From VAZQ01 sp963771845 (GTDB taxonomy: Bacteria > Pseudomonadota > Alphaproteobacteria > Rhizobiales > Xanthobacteraceae), in contig CAVYVC010000035.1 of assembly GCA_963771845.1 (NCBI GenBank), forward strand, positions 1-64,000: DNA of 64,000 bases, in the 5' to 3' direction. Both the position numbers and the translations under genes were made by a program. The notes beneath the pieces are model-generated. The model saw only the letters and a list, made by a program, of their open reading frames with translations. It did not search any database and had not been told where the DNA came from. This document shows, one piece after another, positions 26,919 through 35,572 of the stretch (position 1 is its first letter; every line of letters starts with the position of its first letter).

Positions 26919-28082
26919 ATGCGCGCTTCATTGTTTTTTTGGATCACAGCGCTCGTTATTGTCACGTCTCCCGTTAGCGCAGGGAGCACGGCGACCTTTG
27001 CGGCAGGAAAAGATCCGGATATAAACGCGAGTTGTCGGATTCCATTTGAAGCGCTGAAGGATCCGAAAACCGGCAAATCGTTCGCGCTTTCCGCTCTGCT
27101 CAACGAGAACGCCCAGCTCACAGAGAATCTGCGTCAGCGGTACATCGTCGCCGATTTGAATTCGACGGATGAAAACGGCAACTGCCGCGGAGTGCAGGAA
27201 TACTTCACGTCGGTAGACGAACTGAGCGAGTTCCCACGGCTGCGGGCGATTGCGGCGGCGCGCAAGACTGATGTTGCCTCTTTGGCGAAGGAAAGCGTCG
27301 AAGCGCTCGTCGCGTCAGAAGAAAGGCCGAGCGACTCTGCGGGTCTCGCGCTCGAGCTTGAGGATCTGCAGAATTATCTCCAACAGGTCCAACGCTACAA
27401 GACTGATCCCGTGGTCAAGCCTTCCGTCGTCCATGGATACTGCGTGGGACAGACACTGAGCTTGTGCGAAGTTGTCGATGGGCAGCCGAAACTCGTCTAC
27501 CGTTTCGTGACCTCCTCGTTGCGCAACGGACCGCCACCACTCCGCTATTATGCGCCGATCAACGTTATTAACTCGCGCAACTGGAGTTCGGACCGCAGAT
27601 ACAGTCCCGCCGACGTCCGTCGCGACATGCGAATGGGCGGCGGACACGCTCGGATCGTTCCCTTCCTCAACGGGGGCCATCCGATTGAGATGCCGAACTT
27701 CATGCATTTCGGCCCCGTGGCTGGCTATTCGGGTTCGTCTGGGAACGGCATCCACGAGATTGCCGGGGGTCTCGACTCCGGCGGTACGTTTGGGGCTCCG
27801 GTTAGCCTGGGATGCATCCGTCTCAACAAATTCCAGGCCAAGCTGGCGAGGTGGTGGACGCCGAGCCAGGCGAAGTTTTTTGTATATTTCGAGCCCAATC
27901 GTTACCGTGCTCTCGGAGATGCCGCCACCGGCAGGGCCAAAGGATTCCGCACCCCGCAGGATCCTGAGATGGAAATTGCCGCTGCTGCGCCGACACCGGC
28001 ACATCGAATTGTTTCGAACCGAACAAAGAGCACGTTTGCCACATTTGGCTTTTTCTATTTCGCAAGAACCCTGGCGCGCTGA
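26919..28082 (+). CDS. L,D-transpeptidase (YkuD-type) exported protein
   Basis: The ATG at 26,919 follows a GGGGGGAG ribosome-binding site. It opens with a signal peptide (MRASLFFWITALVIVTSPVS, AG). The catalytic domain is in the second half: MHFGPVAGYSGSSGNGIHEI, then GGTFGAPVSLGCIRLNKFQA with the His and SxGCxR Cys/Arg residues of YkuD enzymes. These make 3-3 peptidoglycan cross-links or attach lipoproteins to the wall in the periplasm. The N-terminal 200 residues have no recognised domain and include two or three Cys that could be disulfides. The protein has 387 residues and sits alone between divergent neighbours. Confidence 0.82.
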   Translation: MRASLFFWITALVIVTSPVSAGSTATFAAGKDPDINASCRIPFEALKDPKTGKSFALSALLNENAQLTENLRQRYIVADLNSTDENGNCRGVQEYFTSVDELSEFPRLRAIAAARKTDVASLAKESVEALVASEERPSDSAGLALELEDLQNYLQQVQRYKTDPVVKPSVVHGYCVGQTLSLCEVVDGQPKLVYRFVTSSLRNGPPPLRYYAPINVINSRNWSSDRRYSPADVRRDMRMGGGHARIVPFLNGGHPIEMPNFMHFGPVAGYSGSSGNGIHEIAGGLDSGGTFGAPVSLGCIRLNKFQAKLARWWTPSQAKFFVYFEPNRYRALGDAATGRAKGFRTPQDPEMEIAAAAPTPAHRIVSNRTKSTFATFGFFYFARTLAR

Positions 28083-28189
28083 CCGATTTTGCAAGAGATC
28101 GCGGCGTGTACCGAAAGCTAAATTCTGCAATATTGGTGGTGAAGTCCGCCAAGGGACAGGCTGCGATGTAACGATCCCGAGGCGCTCTT

Positions 28190-28220
28190 GTAGGGCGGAA
28201 TAGCGAAGCGTATTCCGCCA
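28190..28220. repeat. REP-like palindrome, copy 1
   Basis: TAGGGCGGAATAGCGAAGCG followed by TATTCCGCC is itself a palindrome (GGCGGAATA, GCGAAGCG, TATTCCGCC). The complementary version occurs at 28,376-28,405. The GCGGAATAGCGAAGCGTATTCCGC core resembles a frequent extragenic palindrome of proteobacteria. It lies downstream of both converging genes (transpeptidase and hpnH) and may act in transcription termination. Confidence 0.8.
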
Positions 28221-28375
28221 CTTGGCCTCGCCGGCCGCTGGAACGCGTCAATCGCCATCCGCAAAATCGCTGGAAGCTGCGGCCACTTACCGGCCTATCG
28301 GCATTCGTATTGTCCGGATGGCCGCTCAACTGCGACGCGCTTAGCGAGGTTGCACGCGACAGGTTGCGCGCAGAA

Positions 28376-28405
28376 TGGCGGAATACGCTTCGCTATTCCG
28401 CCCTA
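28376..28405. repeat. REP-like palindrome, copy 2 (inverted)
   Basis: TGGCGGAATACGCTTCGCTA then TTCCGCCCTA is the reverse complement of the copy at 28,190-28,220. Together they form an inverted pair about 155 bp apart, the typical arrangement of REP doublets mobilised by RAYT transposases. No RAYT gene is in the window. Confidence 0.8.
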
Positions 28406-28459
28406 CGTGCTGCGCAAATGTCGTAGGATTGCGCGCGCTTGCAGCGCGAGATCAATTGC

Positions 28460-29605
28460 CTATTCCGCCGCCTGCAAGGGCGCGACCGGCCGCGTTTGCG
28501 CCGCCGCAATGGCGGCAAGCTCATCCTCGACGTGGCGCGAAAACACAAATTGTGCTGGCCGTTGATTGTCGAGCGGAATTTCCGGCGCCATCGGTCCTTG
28601 GGTGCGCACACCGAACAACGCGACCTTGATTGCCTCCCAGGGGTGCGCGATCGTTGCCTCGGCGGCGGTCGCCTCGTAGCCACAATGGGCCATGCAGTTG
28701 GCGCACTTTTCGTATTTGCCGGTGCCGTAGGAATCCCAGTCCGTCGTTTCCATCAGCTCGCGGAACGATTTGGCATAGCCTTCGCCAAGCAGATAACAGG
28801 GCTTCTGCCACCCGAAGATGTTTCGCGTGGGCATCCCCCACGGCGTGCAGTGATAGGTCTGGTTGCCGGCGAGGAAATCAAGGAACAGGTTGGAGTGGAT
28901 GAAATTCCAGTTCTTTCCCTTGCCGAGGCTGAAGACCTTCCGGAACAGCTCCTTGGTCCGCAGCCGGCCCAGGAAATGCTCCTGGTCGGGAGCGCGCTCA
29001 TAAGCATAACCCGGGGAGATGGAAATACCGACGCCGAGCTCCTTGCAGTAATCGAGGAACGCCGCAATGTCCTGCGCGGGATGCCCCTCGAAGATCGTGG
29101 CGTTGATATTGACCGTAAATCCCTTTGCCTTGGCAGCCTTGATGGCGGAGACCGCGCGATCGAACACCCCTTCCTGCGACACCGACTTGTCGTGGTGCGC
29201 GCACAGTCCGTCCAAATGAACCGAGAAGAACAGGTAAGGCGACGGCTCGAACAGATGCAGCTTCTTTTCCAGCAGCAGTGCGTTCGTGCATAGAGACACG
29301 AACTTCCTCCTGGCCACCAGGCCTTTCACGATTTCGCCGATCTCGCGGTGAATGAGCGGCTCACCGCCCGGAATGGCGACCATGGGTGCGCCACACTCAT
29401 CGGCGGCCTCCAGGCATTCCTTGACCGACAGCCGCCGGTTGAGAATCGGATCGGGATAGTCGATCTTGCCGCAACCCGCGCAGGCGAGGTTGCAGCGGAA
29501 GAGGGGCTCAAGCATCAAAACGAGAGGATAGCGCCGGCGCCCCCGAAGCTTTTGCTTGAGGATATAGGCGCCGATGCGCATTTCCTTGAGCAACGGGACC
29601 TGCAT
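28460..29605 (-). CDS. hpnH: Adenosyl-hopene transferase HpnH (radical SAM)
   Basis: This 381-residue enzyme adds adenosine to diploptene, the first step of extended hopanoid side-chain synthesis. The radical-SAM cluster motif is C38, C42 and C45 in FRCNLACAGC. Family signatures KIDYPDPILNRRLSVKECL, GGEPLIHREIGEIVKGLV, CTPWGMPTRNIFGWQKPCYL and the C-terminal CANCMAHCGYEA are all present. It starts MQVPLLKEMRIGAYILKQKL, the normal HpnH N-terminus. It is divergent from hpnN across 333 bases. The other hopanoid genes (shc, hpnC-G) are outside the window. Confidence 0.96.
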   Translation of the reverse strand: MQVPLLKEMRIGAYILKQKLRGRRRYPLVLMLEPLFRCNLACAGCGKIDYPDPILNRRLSVKECLEAADECGAPMVAIPGGEPLIHREIGEIVKGLVARRKFVSLCTNALLLEKKLHLFEPSPYLFFSVHLDGLCAHHDKSVSQEGVFDRAVSAIKAAKAKGFTVNINATIFEGHPAQDIAAFLDYCKELGVGISISPGYAYERAPDQEHFLGRLRTKELFRKVFSLGKGKNWNFIHSNLFLDFLAGNQTYHCTPWGMPTRNIFGWQKPCYLLGEGYAKSFRELMETTDWDSYGTGKYEKCANCMAHCGYEATAAEATIAHPWEAIKVALFGVRTQGPMAPEIPLDNQRPAQFVFSRHVEDELAAIAAAQTRPVAPLQAAE

Positions 29606-29938
29606 TCAGTTTCCGTTTTGCACCTGAGCAGCGTCTATCAAGCTTTAAATCCTACGGACGGCGGGAATATCCCCCCTCCGGCACATAATGTCGAGATGGT
29701 GAGCCGCCATTACCCACCTCTCCCTGCCTGGAAACGCGCGCCAATTCGATCGGTTTTGCTCATGCCGCGACCGCCGGCTAACAGTCGGAACCTGTCAAGT
29801 CAATGTGAACGACACATGAGCAGCCGCTCGGCTGAGGCCTTGCTGCGACGGCACGCGCGGTTGTCAAGGCGGGAGGCCGCTGATATGCGGCCCTGACCCT
29901 GTTCCTCCATCCTCAGCGTCGGTTCGCAAGACCCAGAC
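29606..29938. promoter_or_regulatory. Divergent hpnH/hpnN promoter region
   Basis: The 333-base gap between the two hopanoid genes must contain their promoters. No open frame here is convincing, and I cannot fix promoter boxes by eye. The arrangement suggests joint regulation of hopanoid extension and transport. Confidence 0.35.
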
Positions 29939-32530
29939 ATGTTGCAGAGAGCGATTATCAGCACGGTTGGCTTCTGCATCCGCTACGCGGCGCAAGTCAT
30001 TGGGCTCGCGCTCGTTCTTGCTCTCGTCGCAGGCATCTACGCGGCGAACCATTTCGCCCTCGACGCCGACGTTAACAAGCTGATTTCCAAGGACCTGCCC
30101 TGGCGGAAGAATGAAGCAAAATTCGAAAGCTATTTTCCGCCCAAGGAGGAAACCATCCTCGCGGTTATCGACGCGCCCACATCCGAGCTGGCATCCGAGG
30201 CGGGCGCGGCGGTTGTGGCGAGGCTCTCAGAGCAGAAGGACCTTTTCCATTACGTCAGCGAGGCCGGGGGCGGCAGCTTCTTCCAAAAGAACGGGCTGCT
30301 ATTCCTGCCCACACAGGAGGTGCAGGACACGGCCAAGCGGCTTGGGCAGGCCAAGCCTATCATTGGGGCGCTGGCGCAGGATTCCAATCTGCGTGGCCTT
30401 GTGTCGGCCCTGAATTACGGGCTGACCGGCGTGCGGGTGAAGCAGTTCACGCTCGATTCGTTCGCGCCCACCCTCAACATGGTGTCGGATACCATGGAGG
30501 AGGTGATCGCCGGTAAGCCGGCGAGCTTCTCATGGCGTGCCATGCTCAACGGCGCGCCGCCGACGCTGAGTGACGGCAGACGATTTATCGATATCAGGCC
30601 CGCGCTCGATTATTCCGCGCTGTTGCCGGGCAAGGCGGCCACCGAGGCAATTGAAAAGGCCGCTGCCGATCTCGACATCGGTCAAAAATACCGGGCGAGG
30701 CTGCGGCTGACCGGACCGGTTCCTATCTCGGACGAAGAATATGCCACCATGCAGGAGGGCGCTTTCGTCAATACCAGCGCGACCATTGTTGTCGTCCTGG
30801 TCATCTTATGGCTCGCATTGCGCTCGCCGCGTCTCATCCTCGCGGTTGCGGTTAGCCTGCTGGTGGGCCTTTCCATTACGGCTGCAATCGGGTTGGCGCT
30901 GGTCGGAGCGCTCAACCTGATTTCAGTGGCTTTCGCCGTCCTATTTATTGGGCTGGGCGTCGATTTCGGCATTCAGTTCACCGTCCGGTACCGAGCGGAA
31001 CGCCATGAAATCGACGATCTCAAGCAGGCGTTGGTCGACACCGCAAGCCACGTTGGCGCGCCGCTGACGCTCGCTGCCGCCGCCACCGCGGCGGGTTTTC
31101 TGTCGTTTCTACCCACCGACTACAAGGGTCTCTCCGAGCTCGGGCTGCTGGCGGGACTGGGCATGATCATCGCGTTCATTACGAGCATCACCGTCATTCC
31201 CGCCCTCCTGATGGTGCTGCGTCCGGCAGGCGAGCCGGCGGAAATGGAATTCAAGGCCCTTGCCCCGGTCGACCGGTTCATGGAACGCCGGCGCATCCCG
31301 ATCATCGTCGGAACCGGCCTCGCAGTCGCGGCCGGGCTGCCATTGCTCTATTGGCTGCAGTTCGACTTCAATCCGCTCAATCTGCGAAGCCCAAAGGCTC
31401 CCTCGGTCGCGACCTTTCTGGAGCTGCGAGCTGATCCTGCGCTGGGCGCGAGCTCGATCTATGATCTTGCGCCGGACAGACAGGCAGCTCAGGCAACCGT
31501 GGAGAAGCTGCTTAAGTTACCCGAGGTGGCGAGCATCCATACGGTTGAGCGCTTTATCCCCGATGACCAGCAGCCCAAGCTGGCTGCGATCCATCAGCTC
31601 GCGAGCGTCCTCGACCCGGTGTTGCGGCCAGACCCCAACAAGAAACCGCCCTCGGATGCTGACGAGGTTGCGGCACTCAAGGGCGCGGTCGAGGGGCTGC
31701 GCCAAGCAGCAAAGGGGCAAGAGGGGAGGGGGGCGCAGGCTGCGATCCGCCTTGCCAGCGATCTCGAGAATATCGCGGACGGCGGCGAATCCCTGCGCCG
31801 GCGCGCGCAACAGACCATGATCGCCCCACTTCATACCGCGCTTCGTGAATTGCGAAACTATCTTGGCGCCCAGCCGGTCATGCTGGAAACGCTGCCGCCA
31901 GAGATCACGCGCGAATGGGTCACGCAGGATGGCCGGTTCAAGGTGGAAATTCTGCCAAAGGGCGATTCCAACGACAACGAGACACTGCGTCAATTTGCCC
32001 GTGCGGTGCAGAACGTGGAACCGGACGCGGTCGAGGGGCCCATCGCAATTCTCGAATCCGGGCGGACCGTGGTACGGGCATTCTTCATGGCGGGCTTCTG
32101 GGCGCTCGCCTCCATTGCGGTCCTGCTCTGGATTGTGCTGCGCCGTATCGGGGACGTGCTGCTCACCCTTATTCCCTTATTGCTGGCAGGCGTGGTCACC
32201 ATGGAGCTCATGGTGATTTTCGGTATGAAGCTCAATTTCGCGAACATCATCGCGCTGCCGCTGCTGCTCGGAGTGGGCGTTGCATTCAAGATCTATTACA
32301 TCATGGCATGGCGTGGCGGTCAGACCGATCTCCTGCAGTCGAGCCTCACGCGTGCGGTCCTGTTCAGCGCGCTCACCACGGCAACCGCGTTCGGCAGCCT
32401 GTGGCTGTCGAGCCATCCCGGTACGTCCAGCATGGGCAAGCTGATGGCGCTCGCGCTGGTGACAACCATGGCGGCGGCGGTCCTGTTTCAGCCGGTGCTG
32501 ATGGGCCCCCCGCGCGAGGGGAAAGCCTGA
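29939..32530 (+). CDS. hpnN: Hopanoid transporter HpnN (RND superfamily)
   Basis: The 863-residue protein has the RND layout with two MMPL-like halves. TM1 (VIGLALVLALVAGIYAANHF) is followed by a large periplasmic domain, five TM helices (TIVVVLVILWLALRSPRLIL through GLGMIIAFITSITVIPALLM), a second TM/loop unit starting near residue 440, and a final TM bundle ending near ALALVTTMAAAVLFQPVLMG. HpnN moves hopanoids from the inner to the outer membrane and is needed for normal growth and stress resistance in Rhodopseudomonas. The length matches known HpnN. hpnH lies divergently upstream. Confidence 0.95.
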   Translation: MLQRAIISTVGFCIRYAAQVIGLALVLALVAGIYAANHFALDADVNKLISKDLPWRKNEAKFESYFPPKEETILAVIDAPTSELASEAGAAVVARLSEQKDLFHYVSEAGGGSFFQKNGLLFLPTQEVQDTAKRLGQAKPIIGALAQDSNLRGLVSALNYGLTGVRVKQFTLDSFAPTLNMVSDTMEEVIAGKPASFSWRAMLNGAPPTLSDGRRFIDIRPALDYSALLPGKAATEAIEKAAADLDIGQKYRARLRLTGPVPISDEEYATMQEGAFVNTSATIVVVLVILWLALRSPRLILAVAVSLLVGLSITAAIGLALVGALNLISVAFAVLFIGLGVDFGIQFTVRYRAERHEIDDLKQALVDTASHVGAPLTLAAAATAAGFLSFLPTDYKGLSELGLLAGLGMIIAFITSITVIPALLMVLRPAGEPAEMEFKALAPVDRFMERRRIPIIVGTGLAVAAGLPLLYWLQFDFNPLNLRSPKAPSVATFLELRADPALGASSIYDLAPDRQAAQATVEKLLKLPEVASIHTVERFIPDDQQPKLAAIHQLASVLDPVLRPDPNKKPPSDADEVAALKGAVEGLRQAAKGQEGRGAQAAIRLASDLENIADGGESLRRRAQQTMIAPLHTALRELRNYLGAQPVMLETLPPEITREWVTQDGRFKVEILPKGDSNDNETLRQFARAVQNVEPDAVEGPIAILESGRTVVRAFFMAGFWALASIAVLLWIVLRRIGDVLLTLIPLLLAGVVTMELMVIFGMKLNFANIIALPLLLGVGVAFKIYYIMAWRGGQTDLLQSSLTRAVLFSALTTATAFGSLWLSSHPGTSSMGKLMALALVTTMAAAVLFQPVLMGPPREGKA

Positions 32531-32579
32531 GCCGTGCTCCCGCGTTCGCGCGGCTTGCAGCCCTGTAGAATGCGCGATG

Positions 32580-32597
32580 GGTGCCGCCCGCGGCACC
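32580..32597. terminator. Hairpin between convergent hpnN and Rieske genes
   Basis: GGTGCCGC and GCGGCACC form a perfect 8-bp stem with a two-base loop (CC). It lies 50 bases after the hpnN stop and 23 bases from the end of the convergent ferredoxin gene. There is no T-run, so intrinsic termination is uncertain. Confidence 0.4.
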
Positions 32598-32620
32598 TGT
32601 GCGCACGCGTATTCTAGCTC

Positions 32621-32956
32621 CTATGGGGCCGCCGGCGCGGGACTATCCAGGTCCACCAAAACCTGGCCGTCTTTGACTTCAGTCCGGTAAGTCTTGAGAT
32701 CGGTAAAACAGGGGGCCTGCACCGCCTTGCCACTGGGCACGTGGAACGCTCCGAAATGCAGGCTGCACTCGATCACATCGCCTTCCAGGATGCCGTCGGC
32801 AAGATTCGCGAAAGCGTGGGTGCAGCTCCCGTGCGTGGCATAATAAGTCCCGTCAATGTTGTAGATCGCGACGAGCTCGTCACCGATCTCGAAGCTCTTG
32901 ACAGTGCCGGCAGGGATATCCTCGACGGCGCACACCGCAATCGGATTTGCTGCCAT
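32621..32956 (-). CDS. Rieske-type [2Fe-2S] ferredoxin
   Basis: A 111-residue Rieske protein of the dioxygenase-ferredoxin/MocE type. Cluster ligands are C45 and H47 in HGSCTHAFANLA and C64 and H67 in VIECSLHFGAFHV, with the usual spacing of 16 residues between pairs. It carries electrons, normally to an oxygenase. No oxygenase or reductase is adjacent, so its partner is elsewhere. The start (MAANPIAVCAVEDIPAGTVK) is typical. It converges with hpnN and diverges from the aldolase gene. Confidence 0.9.
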   Translation of the reverse strand: MAANPIAVCAVEDIPAGTVKSFEIGDELVAIYNIDGTYYATHGSCTHAFANLADGILEGDVIECSLHFGAFHVPSGKAVQAPCFTDLKTYRTEVKDGQVLVDLDSPAPAAP

Positions 32957-33094
32957 TGCTCAAAATGTTCCGCACGCTGGAAGCAAGTTCAATACCGGAG
33001 CTTACGTCCTTCTGCCAAGGGGCACATTGTGCGCTCTTTCAGCGGGGCGTACCGAATTGACCCGCTTTCGCCCTAGCATATAGGCTACCGCCCG

Positions 33095-33832
33095 ATGGTC
33101 AGGCTTGACGATGTGATCGAGGAGCTCGTCACCGCGAACCGCATTCTTGCACGCGAGAACGTGGTCGATTCATTTGGACATATCAGCGTCCGTCACCCCG
33201 GCAACCCGCAACGATACCTCCTTTCGCGCGCGCGCGCGCCCGATTGTATCGAGCCCGACGACATCATGGAATTCACGCTGGACGGGGCGGCAGTCGATGC
33301 GCGTGAACGCGCGCCCTACCTTGAGCGATTCATCCACGGCGCGCTCTACGAGGCGCGCCCTGACGTGATGTCGGTGGTGCACCATCACAGCGAGAGCGTC
33401 ATCCCGTTCGGCGTCACGGGCAAGAAGATAAAACCCGTTTTCCATATGGGCGCCTCGATTGGCCATGAGGTGACGGTCTGGGATTCCCACGACCATTTCG
33501 GGGACACGTCGCTGCTGGTCGACAGTATGGACATGGGTCGCGATCTCGCAAAAGCGATCGGCGCGGGAGCCACGGCCCTGATGCGAGGGCATGGTGCAAC
33601 CGTGGCGGGCAGAACTATCCGGCACGCGGTCTACATTTCCGTCTATCTCGAAGTGAACGCGCGGCTGCAAAAGCAGGCGATGGATATGGGAGAGGTGAAG
33701 TTCCTCACGTCCGGCGAGGTGGAGAAGGTTCGCGGCCGCACCAGCTCATACGGCATTAACCGTGCCTGGGAGAACTGGTGCCGGCGCGCAGGGCGCCAGT
33801 TTAAGCCCGGGCAAAGCGAGAGCCGACTTTGA
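33095..33832 (+). CDS. Class II aldolase/adducin-family protein
   Basis: The 245-residue protein shows the class II aldolase fold: VTANRILARENVVDSFGHIS near the N-terminus, a candidate Glu in YLERFIHGALY, the metal-binding histidines H96-H98 in SVVHHHSESV, and ALMRGHGATVAG carrying the later His. Members cleave or form C-C bonds of sugar phosphates or hydroxyacids with Zn2+; some act as decarboxylases. It sits about 100 bases upstream of an ABC-transporter operon on the same strand, so the transported compound may be its substrate or precursor. Confidence 0.85.
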   Translation: MVRLDDVIEELVTANRILARENVVDSFGHISVRHPGNPQRYLLSRARAPDCIEPDDIMEFTLDGAAVDARERAPYLERFIHGALYEARPDVMSVVHHHSESVIPFGVTGKKIKPVFHMGASIGHEVTVWDSHDHFGDTSLLVDSMDMGRDLAKAIGAGATALMRGHGATVAGRTIRHAVYISVYLEVNARLQKQAMDMGEVKFLTSGEVEKVRGRTSSYGINRAWENWCRRAGRQFKPGQSESRL

Positions 33833-33935
33833 TGACGCTTGATTATGACGCGACCTTGCAGCGCGCTCTCTCGCAGCGAGAGGCCAGGCGGCCGCTGCCT
33901 CGACCTCACCACAACACGGCCTAACAGAGTATGGC

Positions 33936-34802
33936 ATGAACGTCGTAAGCGCGCCGCTCGACAGGACGGAGGTCTCGCAGGCCGTTGCTTCCGACGCGAT
34001 CCTGGTGGTCGAGGAGATCGTCAAACGATTCGAGACGCCGGACGGTGTGCTGACCGCGCTCGATCACGTCTCGCTCGGAGTCGCTCCGGGCGAATTTCTC
34101 GGCGTCATCGGCCCTTCCGGCTGCGGCAAATCTACTCTTTTCAATGTCATCGGCGGCCTCCTTGACGGCTACGAGGGCAGCGTGAGGGTCGGCGGTGAGG
34201 AGGTGCACGGGCCGCATCGTTCCATCGGCATGATCTTCCAGGAGGAGTCCACGTTTCCCTGGCGCAACGTGCTCGACAACGTCGCTTTCCCGCTCGAGAT
34301 CGCCGGCATGGCAAAGAGCGAGCGTTATGATCGCGCGCGCCATTTCGTCAAGCTCGTGGGACTCGATGGTTTTGAACGGCGCTATCCCGCCGAACTTTCC
34401 GGCGGCATGCGCCAGCGCGTCTCGATGGCGCGCACGTTGGCCGCGCAGCCGAAGATCCTGCTCATGGACGAGCCCTTCGCTGCGCTGGACGAGCAGACCC
34501 GCCTGTTGCTTGGGGACAAGGTGCTGCAGATCCAGCAAGAGCTCAAACAGACCACGCTGCTCATCACGCACAGTATCACCGAGGCCGTGCAGCTCGCCGA
34601 CCGTGTCCTGGTGATGACCTACCGGCCGGGCAAGGTGAGGCGGATTGTGGATATTGCTCTTCCGCGCCCGCGCAGCTCCGAAATCGTATCGAGCGAAACG
34701 TTCGGACGCTATGTCGCGCAGATCTGGAATGATCTGCGCGAAGAGGCCAGCCGCGGCTTGCAGGAACAGGAGAGCGAAAAGCTGCGTGGGGGCGAGCACT
34801 GA
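33936..34802 (+). CDS. NitT/TauT-type ABC transporter ATP-binding protein
   Basis: The 288-residue ATPase has Walker A at residues 59-67 (GPSGCGKST), the Q-loop MIFQEESTFPWRNVLDNVAF, the signature LSGGMRQRVSMARTLA, Walker B ILLMDEPFAALDEQTR and the switch His in LLITHSITEAVQLA. The SsuB/TauB-like length and EESTFPW Q-loop place it in the nitrate/sulfonate/taurine class. The stop overlaps the next gene by ATGA. It drives uptake through the two permeases that follow; substrate unknown because no binding protein is encoded here. Confidence 0.92.
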   Translation: MNVVSAPLDRTEVSQAVASDAILVVEEIVKRFETPDGVLTALDHVSLGVAPGEFLGVIGPSGCGKSTLFNVIGGLLDGYEGSVRVGGEEVHGPHRSIGMIFQEESTFPWRNVLDNVAFPLEIAGMAKSERYDRARHFVKLVGLDGFERRYPAELSGGMRQRVSMARTLAAQPKILLMDEPFAALDEQTRLLLGDKVLQIQQELKQTTLLITHSITEAVQLADRVLVMTYRPGKVRRIVDIALPRPRSSEIVSSETFGRYVAQIWNDLREEASRGLQEQESEKLRGGEH

Positions 34803-35572
34803 TGACGGCGGCTGTCCTTGCCCGAACCAGATATGCTCCCGCCGCAGTAGGCGTGCTCTCGCTGGTTCTGTTCGTCATTCTGATCGAGCTTCTTATTCGC
34901 GTCGGTGCTATCAATCGTTTCATCGTTCCAATGCCGTCGGACATCATCGCGGCCTTCCCCCGGGTGATATCCGAGGAGCACGTGCTGGAGCGGTTCTCGC
35001 TCACGGCGGGGGAAGCATTCTCCGCGAGCATCCTCGTCACCATCTTCGGCGTCGCCGGAGGTGTGCTGCTCCACCGCTATCGCCTGCTGCGGCTCGCAAC
35101 CGAGACTTGGGTGGCCGCGGTCGCAGCCGCGCCACTGGTGCTGATGTACCCGCTCTATCTGGTCATCTTTGGCCGCAGCGCGTTGACCATCATCATGATG
35201 GGTTTCACCGCCGGGCTTGCGCCGATCATCCTGAAGACTCTCGAAGGTCTTTCTGCCACGCGCCGGGTCCTGATCAATGTAGGCAGGAGCTTCAGTGTTA
35301 CCCGCTCACAGCAGTTCTGGAAGATCCTGTTCCCGGCTGCGCTGCCGACAATCTTTGTGGGTCTGCGGCTCGGAATGATCTTCTCGCTCATCAATATCGT
35401 GGGTGTTGAGTTCCTGATCAATTTCGGCGGGCTCGGACAGCTCATCAATGAGCTTGCCGAACGCTATGACCTTCCGGGAACTTACGCCGCGATCTGTTTT
35501 GTCATTCTGGTCAGCATCTGTGTGTTCATCATCTTGGAAAGGCTTGAGCGATGGCTGAGGCCGGCCGACTGA
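34802..35572 (+). CDS. NitT/TauT-type ABC transporter permease
   Basis: The start overlaps the ATPase stop (ATGA). The 256-residue protein has about six membrane helices (LSLVLFVILIELLIRVGAIN, VAAVAAAPLVLMYPLYLVIF, FIILERLERWL at the end). The EAA-like coupling region LSATRRVLINVGRSFSVTRS-QQFWKILFPAALPTI contacts the ATPase. Its end overlaps the second permease by 22 bases, so the three transporter genes form one operon. Confidence 0.9.
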   Translation: MTAAVLARTRYAPAAVGVLSLVLFVILIELLIRVGAINRFIVPMPSDIIAAFPRVISEEHVLERFSLTAGEAFSASILVTIFGVAGGVLLHRYRLLRLATETWVAAVAAAPLVLMYPLYLVIFGRSALTIIMMGFTAGLAPIILKTLEGLSATRRVLINVGRSFSVTRSQQFWKILFPAALPTIFVGLRLGMIFSLINIVGVEFLINFGGLGQLINELAERYDLPGTYAAICFVILVSICVFIILERLERWLRPAD

